Source: B1 sp034439755 (GTDB lineage Bacteria > Bacteroidota > Bacteroidia > UKL13-3). Taken from it: 64,000 bases of DNA. Location of the stretch: contig JAWXAZ010000117.1 of NCBI GenBank assembly GCA_034439755.1, positions 15,240-79,239 of the forward strand, given 5' to 3'. Position numbers and translations under genes: made by a program. Within the stretch, counting starts at the first letter, position 1. Every line of letters starts with the position of its first letter. This document shows positions 56,047-64,000 of the stretch, piece by piece. A model generated the notes under the pieces. The model saw only the letters and a program-made list of their open reading frames with translations, was not told the origin of the DNA and did no database searches.

Positions 56047-58358
56047 ATCAAAGTATCTACGATAAAGTAACCCAAGCATTAAAGCAGGCAGAAAACCACA
56101 ATAGTAATTTGATGGTGAAGCCCGAAGTAATTCTTTGGCCTGATCCAGAAAATCAGTGGACAGATGTAATAGAAATATTGCAACATAAATTGCCACAACT
56201 TTTATTGTATGGCAGGTATGAGCCAACAAAAAAACAAGGGCCATCTATTTGGTTAAAATGCATGGTTGCTAAAATGTTGCCAGAGGCTAATTGGGCTGAT
56301 GGCGAAATACCAATCATCTATTTGCCAGGTGTTGCAAAAAGCGATTTAAGAAATGTAGAAGAAGCTGGTTTAGATTTCCAACCATTAATTGAATATCAAT
56401 ATACTGGTGTGCTATTTATGCAGGAAAATGGCAGAGAATGGTCAATTCTAGCATTTGTAGAAAATCCATTGAATGGCTTAGGTTTAAAGGTATCAAAAGA
56501 CACTGCAACAAAAGATGCGCTAAAAAAATCATTGCCTACTATTTTTGAAGACGCTGAAATATTGCAAGGCAAAACCCTTTTGGATGCCGCCTTTTTAAAT
56601 AATCTTTTGTTTCCAGATGTAATTCCTAATCTATTAAAGTGGATGTGCAAAGGAGATGGTTTTTTACAACAAATGGATGCCGGCCGCAGAGAAGTGTTTA
56701 GCAACTTATGCAAAAACCAATACGACTTTGAACCTGATTATAAAGACATAAAAGCAGTTGCAGAAAAACTGGGGGCACAACGTGGCAATTGGAAATATGT
56801 TTGGCAGTTGTATGCCACTGCACCAAAAAAATATGCAGAAATAGAAGAACTACTTCGCTTATCAAAACCAACTGATTTAGGTAGTGGTATGTTCGCTTTT
56901 CCTATAGAAAGTTGGCCACAAGTAAACGAAGCTGCTGAAGAAAAATTATTAGCAGAATTGGTTAAAGCTGCCACATTGCAACCCAAAGAAGCCACCCATA
57001 AATTAATTTCATTAGAAGAAGAAAATAAAAAACGAATTGCTTGGGTTTGGAACGAACTAGGTAAATCGCCATTGGCTAATTCCCTGCAATCTTTGGCTGT
57101 TATGGCAAAAGTATGTACCGAAGCATTTCCATCCACAACAATAGAGGAGTTAAAAAAGTACTATACTACAAAAGGGTTTCAAGCCGACCAATACATGAGA
57201 AAGGCCTTTGCTGGTGTAAAAAGTGATAAAGACAAAAAAGCTGTTAAAGCAATTATCCAATTGATTTATAAGCCTTGGCTGGAATTAGTAACCAATCAAT
57301 TTCAAACCTTAATAAAAAAAGACTCAGGTATTTTTACAAATCAAAAAGCCGTTGAGGAATCTGAAAAATATGTATTGTTTGTTGACGCTTTTAGATATGA
57401 ATTGGCAGAAGAATTTTATGAACGATTAAAAAAATTAAAATATCAAGTTACCCTCAGTACCAATTGGTCAGCAATCCCTTCGCTTACACCAACTGCTAAA
57501 CCTAATGTTTCGCCTGTTGCTATTTCAATTTCAGAAACAAGCAATATCAAAGAATTTAGACCTGAGTTGTTAAATGGTAAAGATTTACAAACACTCGTAT
57601 TTAGGGAGCAATTATCAACAAATGGTTTTAAATTAATAACCAATTCAAATGACATAAATACCAATGAAAAATCGTGGCAAGAAATAGGTGATATTGATAC
57701 TAAAGGCCATACCGAACAAGCAGAAATGGTAAAGCAAATTGATGTGTTGTTTGAGCAAATTGAAGAGGCTTTAGGTGTTGCTTTTGAACGAGGAGTAAAA
57801 CGAATAAAAATTGTTACGGATCATGGCTGGTTATTAATGCCAGGCGGCTTACCTAAAACACAATTAAACGAAGGGCTTACAGAAACACGTTGGGGACGTT
57901 GTGCTTTAATAAAAGAAGGTGCTACAACAGATTTGTTGCATTTACCTTGGCGTTGGAATCCAGCAATTTTTATTGCTTATGCACCCGGAATAAATTTCTT
58001 TAAAATAAATGAAGAATATGCTCATGGAGGTATATCCATTCATGAATGTTTAGTTCCCGAAATGATCATTGAAAACCCGAATGTTGATAGTATAGACGCA
58101 GAAATTAAAGCAGTAAAATGGGTTAACCTCAAATGTACTGTTCAAACTAATGATTTGCCCGATGGCTATTATGTTGATATCCGGACAAAATACAATGATA
58201 GTAAAACGTCTATTGTTTTAACAAAAAATAAAACATTAAAAGATAATACTGCAACTCTGATGGTTGATGATGGAGCAGAATCACAATCAGCAACCATTGT
58301 ATTGATGGATGAGAATGGAAGAATATTAGATAAAAAACCAACCACGGTTGGTGGTTAA
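56043..58358 (+). CDS. pglZ: BREX phosphatase-fold protein PglZ (type B)
   Basis: A 771-residue protein of the alkaline phosphatase superfamily. The N-terminus reads VILWPDPENQWTDVIEIL and IPIIYLPGVAKSDLRNVEEA, features of the type B branch of BREX-1 PglZ. The metal-site residues appear as D448 in LFVDAFRYELAEEF and D593-H594 in KIVTDHGW. It is needed for BREX defence; its substrate is unknown. It is coupled to mcrC by a 4-bp overlap, with brxL 11 bp further on. Confidence 0.9.
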   Translation: MNQSIYDKVTQALKQAENHNSNLMVKPEVILWPDPENQWTDVIEILQHKLPQLLLYGRYEPTKKQGPSIWLKCMVAKMLPEANWADGEIPIIYLPGVAKSDLRNVEEAGLDFQPLIEYQYTGVLFMQENGREWSILAFVENPLNGLGLKVSKDTATKDALKKSLPTIFEDAEILQGKTLLDAAFLNNLLFPDVIPNLLKWMCKGDGFLQQMDAGRREVFSNLCKNQYDFEPDYKDIKAVAEKLGAQRGNWKYVWQLYATAPKKYAEIEELLRLSKPTDLGSGMFAFPIESWPQVNEAAEEKLLAELVKAATLQPKEATHKLISLEEENKKRIAWVWNELGKSPLANSLQSLAVMAKVCTEAFPSTTIEELKKYYTTKGFQADQYMRKAFAGVKSDKDKKAVKAIIQLIYKPWLELVTNQFQTLIKKDSGIFTNQKAVEESEKYVLFVDAFRYELAEEFYERLKKLKYQVTLSTNWSAIPSLTPTAKPNVSPVAISISETSNIKEFRPELLNGKDLQTLVFREQLSTNGFKLITNSNDINTNEKSWQEIGDIDTKGHTEQAEMVKQIDVLFEQIEEALGVAFERGVKRIKIVTDHGWLLMPGGLPKTQLNEGLTETRWGRCALIKEGATTDLLHLPWRWNPAIFIAYAPGINFFKINEEYAHGGISIHECLVPEMIIENPNVDSIDAEIKAVKWVNLKCTVQTNDLPDGYYVDIRTKYNDSKTSIVLTKNKTLKDNTATLMVDDGAESQSATIVLMDENGRILDKKPTTVGG

Positions 58359-58369
58359 AAAATATAATT

Positions 58370-60415
58370 ATGGAATTAGATAAAATTGACCAAATATCAG
58401 CAAAAGCTTTTGAAGGCTTTGTAGTAAGAAAAGACTTGTTAGAGAATTTTCGCAAAACATATCCAGTGCCAACTTATGTAATAGAGTTTTTGCTTGGCCG
58501 CTATTGTTCAACAACTAATGAACAAGAAATTCAAGAGGGCCTTGAAATTGTAAAAAGACAATTACAAGACAGAACAGTACGTACAGGTGAAGAGGAGTAT
58601 TTTAAATCTAAGGCTAGAGAACAAGGCTCAATTAAATTAATTGATATAATTACAGCAAAGCTAGATACAGCAACAGATAGCTATGTGGCAACATTACCTA
58701 GTTTGCAACTAAACAAAGTACGTATTTCATCAGAAATTGTGAGTGCCAATGATAGGATGTTAACTGGTGGATTTTATGCTGAAATTGAGTTAGAATATGA
58801 TGCAGTAATCGCTCAAGAAAATTCTGGAAGGCCTTTTGGCATAGTAAGTTTAAGACCAATTCAGTTATCGCAAAGAAATGTACTGGAAGTGCTATACAAA
58901 GGCAGAGAAAATTATACCCTAGATGAATGGAAGGATTTTCTAATTCGTTCAATTGGTATGGAACCAAGCACTCTCACTGAAAAAGCAAAAAATGTTTTGT
59001 TTGTTAGAATGATTCCATTTGTAGAACGCAATTATAATATCGTGGAATTAGGTCCAAGAGGTACGGGAAAATCACATCTATACCAACAAATTTCTCCTTA
59101 CTCACATTTAGTTTCAGGCGGCAAAGCAACAGTTGCTAAAATGTTTGTTAACATGGGCAATGGCGAACGTGGCTTAGTTTGCAAATATGATGTAGTTTGT
59201 TTTGATGAAGTTTCAGGCATTTCATTTGACCAAAAAGATGGGGTAAACATCATGAAGGGTTATATGGAAAGTGGTGAATTTAGTAGAGGTAAAGAACCCA
59301 TAAGAGCTGATGGTGGTATTGCAATGGTTGGCAATTTTGATGTGGATGTAGAACACCAGCAAAGAGTAAGTCATTTGTTTGGCCCAATGCCAAAAGAAAT
59401 GAGAGATGACACTGCTTTCATGGATCGTATTCATGCTTTTGTGCCTGGTTGGGATTTTCCTAAATTGAATAAAACCTATTTCACTACTCATTTTGGAATG
59501 GTAAGTGATTTCCTTGCAGAATGTTGGACAAGACTTAGGGATATAAATAGAGTATCAACTGTTCTGCCGAGAGTAGATTATGGCGGAGCATTAAGTGGTA
59601 GAGATACCACTGCTGTGAATAAGACATTAAACGGTTTACTTAAATTAATGCAGCCAAATCCAGAAGCACCAATTTCAGACGAACTATTAGAGTGGGCAAT
59701 TAAAATCTCCTTAGAATATCGCAGACGTGTAAAAGAGCAACAAAAACGAGTGGGTTCCGCTGAATTCAGGAATACGCATTTTAGTTATAGAATTGGTGAA
59801 GATGGCATTGAAACATTTGTTACCACACCAGAAATACATAGTGAAAATACTATCTGTGAAGACCCATTACCTCCAGGTCAAATATGGGCATTAAATGCAG
59901 GTGGACAAGAAGAAACTACTGGCCTATATAAAATCGAAATTAATTCTAATCCCGGTTCAGGAGTTAAAATACTGAATAGGCCAACACCACCACAATTTCA
60001 AGAAAGCGTTCGTTTTGCTGAACAAAATTTATATAGCAAAGCAAAGGAATTATTGGGTGATAGAGACCCAAGGTCAACAGAGTTTTCTTTGCAATTAAGA
60101 GCTTTTGATGCTTCTAAAAGTGGCAACGGAATGGGCATAGCTGTTTTGATGGCAATGTGCAGTTCCATTTTAGAAAAAAGCACAAAAGGTGGCCTAGTTG
60201 TAGTTGGACAATTAAACTTAGGAGGTTCATTGGATATGGTTTACAATGCAGTTAACCTTGCAGAGATAGCGGTAGAGAAAGGAGCAACTACATTGTTAAT
60301 TCCACTAAATGCTAGAAAGCAATTGAATGAACTTTCAGACGATATGATCACCAAAATTAACATTCAATACTACACAGATTTGAAAGACTGCCTGATTAAA
60401 ACATTAATGGATTAA
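58370..60415 (+). CDS. brxL: BREX Lon-like AAA+ protein BrxL
   Basis: A 681-residue protein. An N-terminal domain (residues 1-200) is followed by an AAA+ ATPase with Walker A GPRGTGKS (228-235) and Walker B VVCFDEVSGI. A C-terminal Lon-protease-like fold follows. In that fold the Lon catalytic serine position reads Gly587 (SKSGNGMG) and the lysine position reads Thr640 (GATTLLIP), so peptidase activity is not expected. In BREX, BrxL is a DNA-binding AAA+ ring needed for phage defence. It closes the recognised BREX core. The next gene begins 15 bp later. Confidence 0.93.
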   Translation: MELDKIDQISAKAFEGFVVRKDLLENFRKTYPVPTYVIEFLLGRYCSTTNEQEIQEGLEIVKRQLQDRTVRTGEEEYFKSKAREQGSIKLIDIITAKLDTATDSYVATLPSLQLNKVRISSEIVSANDRMLTGGFYAEIELEYDAVIAQENSGRPFGIVSLRPIQLSQRNVLEVLYKGRENYTLDEWKDFLIRSIGMEPSTLTEKAKNVLFVRMIPFVERNYNIVELGPRGTGKSHLYQQISPYSHLVSGGKATVAKMFVNMGNGERGLVCKYDVVCFDEVSGISFDQKDGVNIMKGYMESGEFSRGKEPIRADGGIAMVGNFDVDVEHQQRVSHLFGPMPKEMRDDTAFMDRIHAFVPGWDFPKLNKTYFTTHFGMVSDFLAECWTRLRDINRVSTVLPRVDYGGALSGRDTTAVNKTLNGLLKLMQPNPEAPISDELLEWAIKISLEYRRRVKEQQKRVGSAEFRNTHFSYRIGEDGIETFVTTPEIHSENTICEDPLPPGQIWALNAGGQEETTGLYKIEINSNPGSGVKILNRPTPPQFQESVRFAEQNLYSKAKELLGDRDPRSTEFSLQLRAFDASKSGNGMGIAVLMAMCSSILEKSTKGGLVVVGQLNLGGSLDMVYNAVNLAEIAVEKGATTLLIPLNARKQLNELSDDMITKINIQYYTDLKDCLIKTLMD

Positions 60416-60430
60416 AAATATTTAAAAACA

Positions 60431-61339
60431 ATGGCACTATACATTAACCAAACAGGCAAACTAAAAGAGGTAAAAGAGAAACCTTTCAAATTGGAGAAAG
60501 ACATTCAAAAAGTCTTTGAAGCAAACCTGCCTGCCATCATGGGGCTGGAATTGGTTAAGAGTAAGTTTACCATAAAAAACAAAAGGATTGATACACTTGC
60601 TTATGATCCACAGGCTTGTGCATTCATCATTATCGAATACAAAAGAGATAAAAACATCAGTGTGGTTGACCAGGGTTTTACCTACCTCAGTTTGATGCTG
60701 GAAAACAAAGCCGATTTTATTGTAGAGTTTAATGAAAGCCTCAAAAAGAATATGAAAAGAGAGGATATAGATTGGAGCCAAACAAGAGTAGCTTTTGTTT
60801 CCACCAATTTCACCGACAACCAAATTCAGGCAACCAATTTCAAAGACATAGCTATTGAGTTGTGGGAAGTGAAACAGTTTGACAACGACACCATCATCAT
60901 TAATTCGGTTAAGAAATCAAATTCAGCAGAAAGTATTAAACTATTAACCCAAAATAAAGAAGCACTCAAAAAAGTAACAGAAGAAATAAAGGTTTATACT
61001 GAACAAGACCATATTTCAAAAACAAGCGAACTCATTGCAGAACTGTATCAAAAATTTAGGCAAGGTATTATTCAATTGGCAGATGACATTGAAATAAAGC
61101 CTAAGAAAATGGAGATAGGTTTTCGCAAGGATGGCAAAGTATTCACAGATGTATGCATTCTTAAAAACTCATTGAAAATATGGATTAACCTAAAGAAGGA
61201 GAAATTAGACGATCCAAAAAAACTTGCAGAAGATGTATCAGAGAAAGGGCATTGGGGTAATGGAGATTATCAAATACAGGTTGAAACAGATAACGATCTT
61301 GAATATATCATGAGCTTGATAAAACAATCAATAAAATAA
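60431..61339 (+). CDS. PD-(D/E)xK nuclease-like protein with DUF5655
   Basis: A 302-residue protein. The N-terminal 150 residues have a restriction-type nuclease core: D54 in RIDTLAYD and E69-Y-K71 in FIIIEYKRD. The C-terminal part (about 190-302, with KKMEIGFRKDGKVFTDVCI and GHWGNGDYQIQVETDNDLEYIMSLI) is DUF5655. Proteins of this type often accompany defence operons. It lies 15 bp after brxL on the same strand, so it may be transcribed with BREX. The substrate is unknown; it could be a DNA nuclease or an inactive structural relative. Confidence 0.8.
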   Translation: MALYINQTGKLKEVKEKPFKLEKDIQKVFEANLPAIMGLELVKSKFTIKNKRIDTLAYDPQACAFIIIEYKRDKNISVVDQGFTYLSLMLENKADFIVEFNESLKKNMKREDIDWSQTRVAFVSTNFTDNQIQATNFKDIAIELWEVKQFDNDTIIINSVKKSNSAESIKLLTQNKEALKKVTEEIKVYTEQDHISKTSELIAELYQKFRQGIIQLADDIEIKPKKMEIGFRKDGKVFTDVCILKNSLKIWINLKKEKLDDPKKLAEDVSEKGHWGNGDYQIQVETDNDLEYIMSLIKQSIK

Positions 61340-61364
61340 GCAGTGATATTTTAAAATAATACCA

Positions 61365-61955
61365 ATGGCAAAAGAAACACGAAAAATAAAAATAATGGTT
61401 GGCTCTACAGTGTATGGCTTTGAAGACCAGCTATCGCAGATTGTGGCTCAATTGCAATTATTAGATTATGATGTACTCAACTCATACAACGGCAGTATAA
61501 AAGTAAACCCAAAACTGTCCAATTTAGACAATTGCCTGAATGCTATAAAAGAATGTGATTTGTTTTTGGGCATCATTCGGCCTTATTATGGTACGGGCAA
61601 TATTGGTGAAAAGAATATCACTTTCGAGGAAATAAAATTGGCTATCAAACTCAAAAAACCTTATTGGTTTTTAGTGCATCGGGATGTTGTTTTTTCCCGT
61701 TTGCTGTTTAGCAAAATGAAATTAAAATCAGGAGATAAAATTGTGGTGGAACCCAACCGATTTTTTGATGAACGCACCATTGAAATTTATAAATATGTAA
61801 TAAAGAACCACGAACCTGTTACGCTACGAAATGGCAATTGGGCACAGGAGTTCTATCGCCTCGATGAGATGATGACTTATATAAACACACAGTTTACCGA
61901 CATGGATTTTGTTCAAAATATACTAAACGAAAAAATGGAAAAAAATGGAAAATAG
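61365..61955 (+). CDS. DUF4062-domain protein
   Basis: A 196-residue protein. Residues 8-100 match DUF4062: IKIMVGSTVYGFEDQLSQIV at the start and ECDLFLGIIRPYYGTG later, a flavodoxin/TIR-like fold pattern seen fused to signalling or defence domains. Here it is a stand-alone protein with a short helical tail. It overlaps the next gene by 11 bp, so the two form a pair. The family is linked to conflict systems in several genomes; its activity is not known. Confidence 0.8.
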   Translation: MAKETRKIKIMVGSTVYGFEDQLSQIVAQLQLLDYDVLNSYNGSIKVNPKLSNLDNCLNAIKECDLFLGIIRPYYGTGNIGEKNITFEEIKLAIKLKKPYWFLVHRDVVFSRLLFSKMKLKSGDKIVVEPNRFFDERTIEIYKYVIKNHEPVTLRNGNWAQEFYRLDEMMTYINTQFTDMDFVQNILNEKMEKNGK

Positions 61956-63369
61956 TTTTATCATAGATAACCTGCTAGAACAACAGCAAGGCAACCGTTT
62001 AGAGTTTAAAGCAACAGTAAACAGGGAAGCTATTGCCAAAACCATTGCAGCCTTCATCAATACACAGGGTGGAGATTTAGTGATAGGGGTAGAAGACAAT
62101 AAAAAAATTGTTGGCATAGAAAATGCCGAAAAAATATGTGCGGCTATTCAGAAAATGCTGGTAGAATACATACAGCCCATTGCTCCTATTTTTACACAGG
62201 TGGTCAATTACAAAAAGAAAGATTTAATTCTCATCAGTGTTTGGGAAGGGGCAAAAAAGCCATACCAATACAAAGGAAAAATATTTACCCGTGAAAGCGA
62301 TGCTACTAAATTGTCCTCTGTCAGCAATTTAACTTCACTCATCAAAGACCGTAAGCAGGCAGATTTTCATTGGGAACGTAGAGCAGTGCTGGGTTCCTCC
62401 TTACAGGATTTAGATACAGAAGAAATCAATCAAACAATTGCCTCATACAAAGCATACAAGCCCAATGGTGTAATAGAAGATGCCGAAGATTTTTTAATTC
62501 AAATGGGCTTAATACAGAATGGCAATCTCACGAATGCCTGCGTGGTATTGTTTGGCAAAAAGCCTACCCGTTTTATACCTCAGTCTAAGGTCAGAATTAC
62601 TATTTATCCGGGTATTGTTTCAGGCGATAATTTTTTAAACGACAAAACATTTGATGGTAGTTTGTTTCAAAACATTACTGCCATCCTCAATTTCATAGAA
62701 ATTTCGTTTGGTAAAAACATAGTGGTTGATGGCATCCTGCGTAAAGAAAAATGGAATTATCCCTTAATCGCTATCCGTGAAGGTTTACTAAATGCAATGG
62801 TTCACCGGGATTACAATTCGGTAAATGGCTTCTTGCAGATTTCTATTTTTAGCGACAGAACAGAAATGTCCAATTATGGAGGCTTGCCCGAAGGCATCAC
62901 CATTAAAGATTTAAAAAAGGAACACAGCTCCATACTCCGCAATCCTGATATTGCCCAAATATGCTTTGTGCGTAAGTACATCGAAATGCTGGGCAGCGGC
63001 ACATTGCGGATGATTAGCGATTGCAAAAAGAACAGCTTTAGAGTTCCCGTTTGGACGGATAAAGACAATGTAACCACGGTAACCTTCCCCGGCCTTTCTA
63101 TAAAAACCAAAGCCACTAAAGGTGTAAATGAAGGTGTAAATGAAGGTGTAAAAAAAGTGCATTTTAAAGCCGAGAGTGAAGGTGTAAATGCAGAGCTAAA
63201 CTCCATATACGCAGTAATAGAAAAAACGCCAGGATTAAAAGCCCCGGCCATTGCATCGATATTGGGTGTTAGCCTTTCAACAGCCGAAAGGTATATCAAG
63301 AAATTGAAAGACGCTAAGCATATCAAATTTGTAGGTGTACCAAAAACAGGAGGTTATTTTATTAAATAA
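61945..63369 (+). CDS. AlbA_2 (Schlafen-like) ATP-binding/HTH protein
   Basis: A 474-residue protein. The N-terminal AlbA_2 domain (NRLEFKATVNREAIAKTIAAF, QGGDLVIGVED) was formerly called AAA_4 and is related to Schlafen. The middle has the GHKL-like segment IREGLLNAMVHRDYNSVNGFLQISI. A spacer with GVNEGVNEGV repeats leads to a C-terminal winged helix (APAIASILGVSLSTAERYIKKL). It is partnered with the DUF4062 gene by overlap. Such proteins are common on mobile elements, as regulators or nucleic-acid-sensing effectors. Confidence 0.85.
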   Translation: MENSFIIDNLLEQQQGNRLEFKATVNREAIAKTIAAFINTQGGDLVIGVEDNKKIVGIENAEKICAAIQKMLVEYIQPIAPIFTQVVNYKKKDLILISVWEGAKKPYQYKGKIFTRESDATKLSSVSNLTSLIKDRKQADFHWERRAVLGSSLQDLDTEEINQTIASYKAYKPNGVIEDAEDFLIQMGLIQNGNLTNACVVLFGKKPTRFIPQSKVRITIYPGIVSGDNFLNDKTFDGSLFQNITAILNFIEISFGKNIVVDGILRKEKWNYPLIAIREGLLNAMVHRDYNSVNGFLQISIFSDRTEMSNYGGLPEGITIKDLKKEHSSILRNPDIAQICFVRKYIEMLGSGTLRMISDCKKNSFRVPVWTDKDNVTTVTFPGLSIKTKATKGVNEGVNEGVKKVHFKAESEGVNAELNSIYAVIEKTPGLKAPAIASILGVSLSTAERYIKKLKDAKHIKFVGVPKTGGYFIK

Positions 63370-63379
63370 AAAATAGCAC

Positions 63380-64000
63380 ATGCAGCAAGAAATTCAACTA
63401 AATATCATTCCATTCACAGCCCCTGTTCAGGAGGCTGAAATGCGTGTAGGCATTCGCCCCGACCAAAATAAAAATAAAAAAGCACCGGGGCAATTTGCTT
63501 TTTACACAACAAATCATGATGGCGATTGCCCCATACACAAAGATGATATAAACAGAGCAATTGAAGGATTAGTTGATGAAAGCGAACTGCATTATGGCAA
63601 CTGGTTACATACCGATTTTGCAGCACCAAAAGAAAACGCAATCATCATTACGGTAAACCTCACCGATTGTAAATACTTTGCCCAGCACTATTACAGGCAC
63701 TTAATCCGCAGTCATTTCAAAGGTGTTGCCGATATTATGCGGAAAAACTTTACCAATGAAATAGAAGTGTGGTTTCACAATACCAAAGCCAGCAGTACAA
63801 AATTTAAAGTGTACAATCAGTTTACGTTAAAAGTGCAGCACAGTAGGGTGACCGAAGGTCCCGAATTGGTTATTTCATTTGATGGTACAACCAAAGTGCT
63901 GAACAAAAGCATTTCCGAGATACACAACTTCAAAACTGAATTATACAACTGGATAAACTGCAACGGAGAATTGAACAGGTGGAAATACCTCACCGATGAA
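63380..64000 (+). CDS. Probable long prokaryotic Argonaute, N-terminal part (runs off window)
   Basis: A stop-free frame of 207 codons from an ATG 10 bp after the AlbA_2 gene to the window edge. The start MQQEIQLNIIPFTAP and the stretch YNQFTLKVQHSRVTEGPELVISFDGTTKVL resemble the N domain of long Argonautes from Bacteroidota (pattern PELL-x-S-x-DG-x-SKVL). The MID and PIWI domains, with the catalytic DEDX residues, would lie outside the window. The call rests on motif memory of the N domain only; an unrelated large defence protein is possible. Confidence 0.55.
   Translation, partial: MQQEIQLNIIPFTAPVQEAEMRVGIRPDQNKNKKAPGQFAFYTTNHDGDCPIHKDDINRAIEGLVDESELHYGNWLHTDFAAPKENAIIITVNLTDCKYFAQHYYRHLIRSHFKGVADIMRKNFTNEIEVWFHNTKASSTKFKVYNQFTLKVQHSRVTEGPELVISFDGTTKVLNKSISEIHNFKTELYNWINCNGELNRWKYLTDE

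Noticed and set aside
41025..64000. Integrase, transposase or prophage genes in the island
   Set aside because: None was found on either strand; the only mobility-related trace is the broken DUF3987 gene.
1..64000. tRNA or rRNA genes, including a tRNA attachment site for the island
   Set aside because: No cloverleaf or rRNA stretch was recognised in the intergenic regions read; the island adjoins mnmE instead.

Overview
The window looks like a chromosomal segment of a Bacteroidota bacterium, probably from the Sphingobacteriia/Chitinophagia side. The evidence is an S46 dipeptidyl-peptidase, a LruC-domain secreted protein, several exact TAnnTTTG -7 promoter elements, starts without strong Shine-Dalgarno sequences, and A+T-rich DNA. 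The assignment rests on gene content only; no rRNA or tRNA gene was seen. The first 41 kb is ordinary chromosome. The last 23 kb is a defence island that starts directly behind mnmE.

Bases 1-15,100: a LruC-domain secreted protein; selU (tRNA 2-selenouridine synthase) divergent from guaA and a periplasmic-binding-like protein; a PiT phosphate transporter; and a DPP7-type S46 peptidase. A phosphate region follows: a phosphate-selective porin with one in-frame stop, divergent from a DUF47 (PhoU-like) + PiT operon. The gap between them carries hexamers at 11-bp steps that look like a Pho box. A broken DUF4920 lipoprotein and an ECF sigma factor operon come next.

Bases 15,249-41,024: uvrA; pyruvate carboxylase; three envelope glycosyltransferase-type genes (one apparently degraded); fabD; a 6 x 47-bp tandem repeat; and a six-gene minus-strand run (TolC-like, Wzz/Wzc-like, O-antigen ligase, PhnP-like hydrolase, RqcH-like NFACT protein, ABC exporter). 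After these come a Spy-like periplasmic protein, ligA (its 3' end is present in three tandem copies) and mnmE.

Bases 41,007-64,000: the mnmE 3' end matches 16 of 18 bases of the SGI1 attachment site in trmE/thdF. Behind it lie a decayed DUF3987 mobile-element gene, a five-copy 9-bp repeat, and an XRE regulator with its own promoter and palindrome. A type 1 BREX operon follows: brxA-brxB-brxC-[DUF1016 nuclease]-pglX-[mcrB-mcrC]-pglZ(type B)-brxL. A complete McrBC-type modification-dependent restriction pair therefore sits inside the BREX operon, joined to its neighbours by overlapping or near-abutting genes. Downstream on the same strand come a PD-(D/E)xK-DUF5655 protein, a DUF4062 protein overlapping an AlbA_2/HTH protein, and the start of a gene that resembles a long prokaryotic Argonaute and runs off the window.

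How the island probably works (inference): PglX marks host DNA with N6-methyladenine. BrxC, PglZ and BrxL block replication of unmarked phage DNA. McrBC would attack phage DNA carrying modified cytosines, which may escape BREX. The DUF1016 nuclease and the downstream nuclease/Argonaute genes would add further layers.
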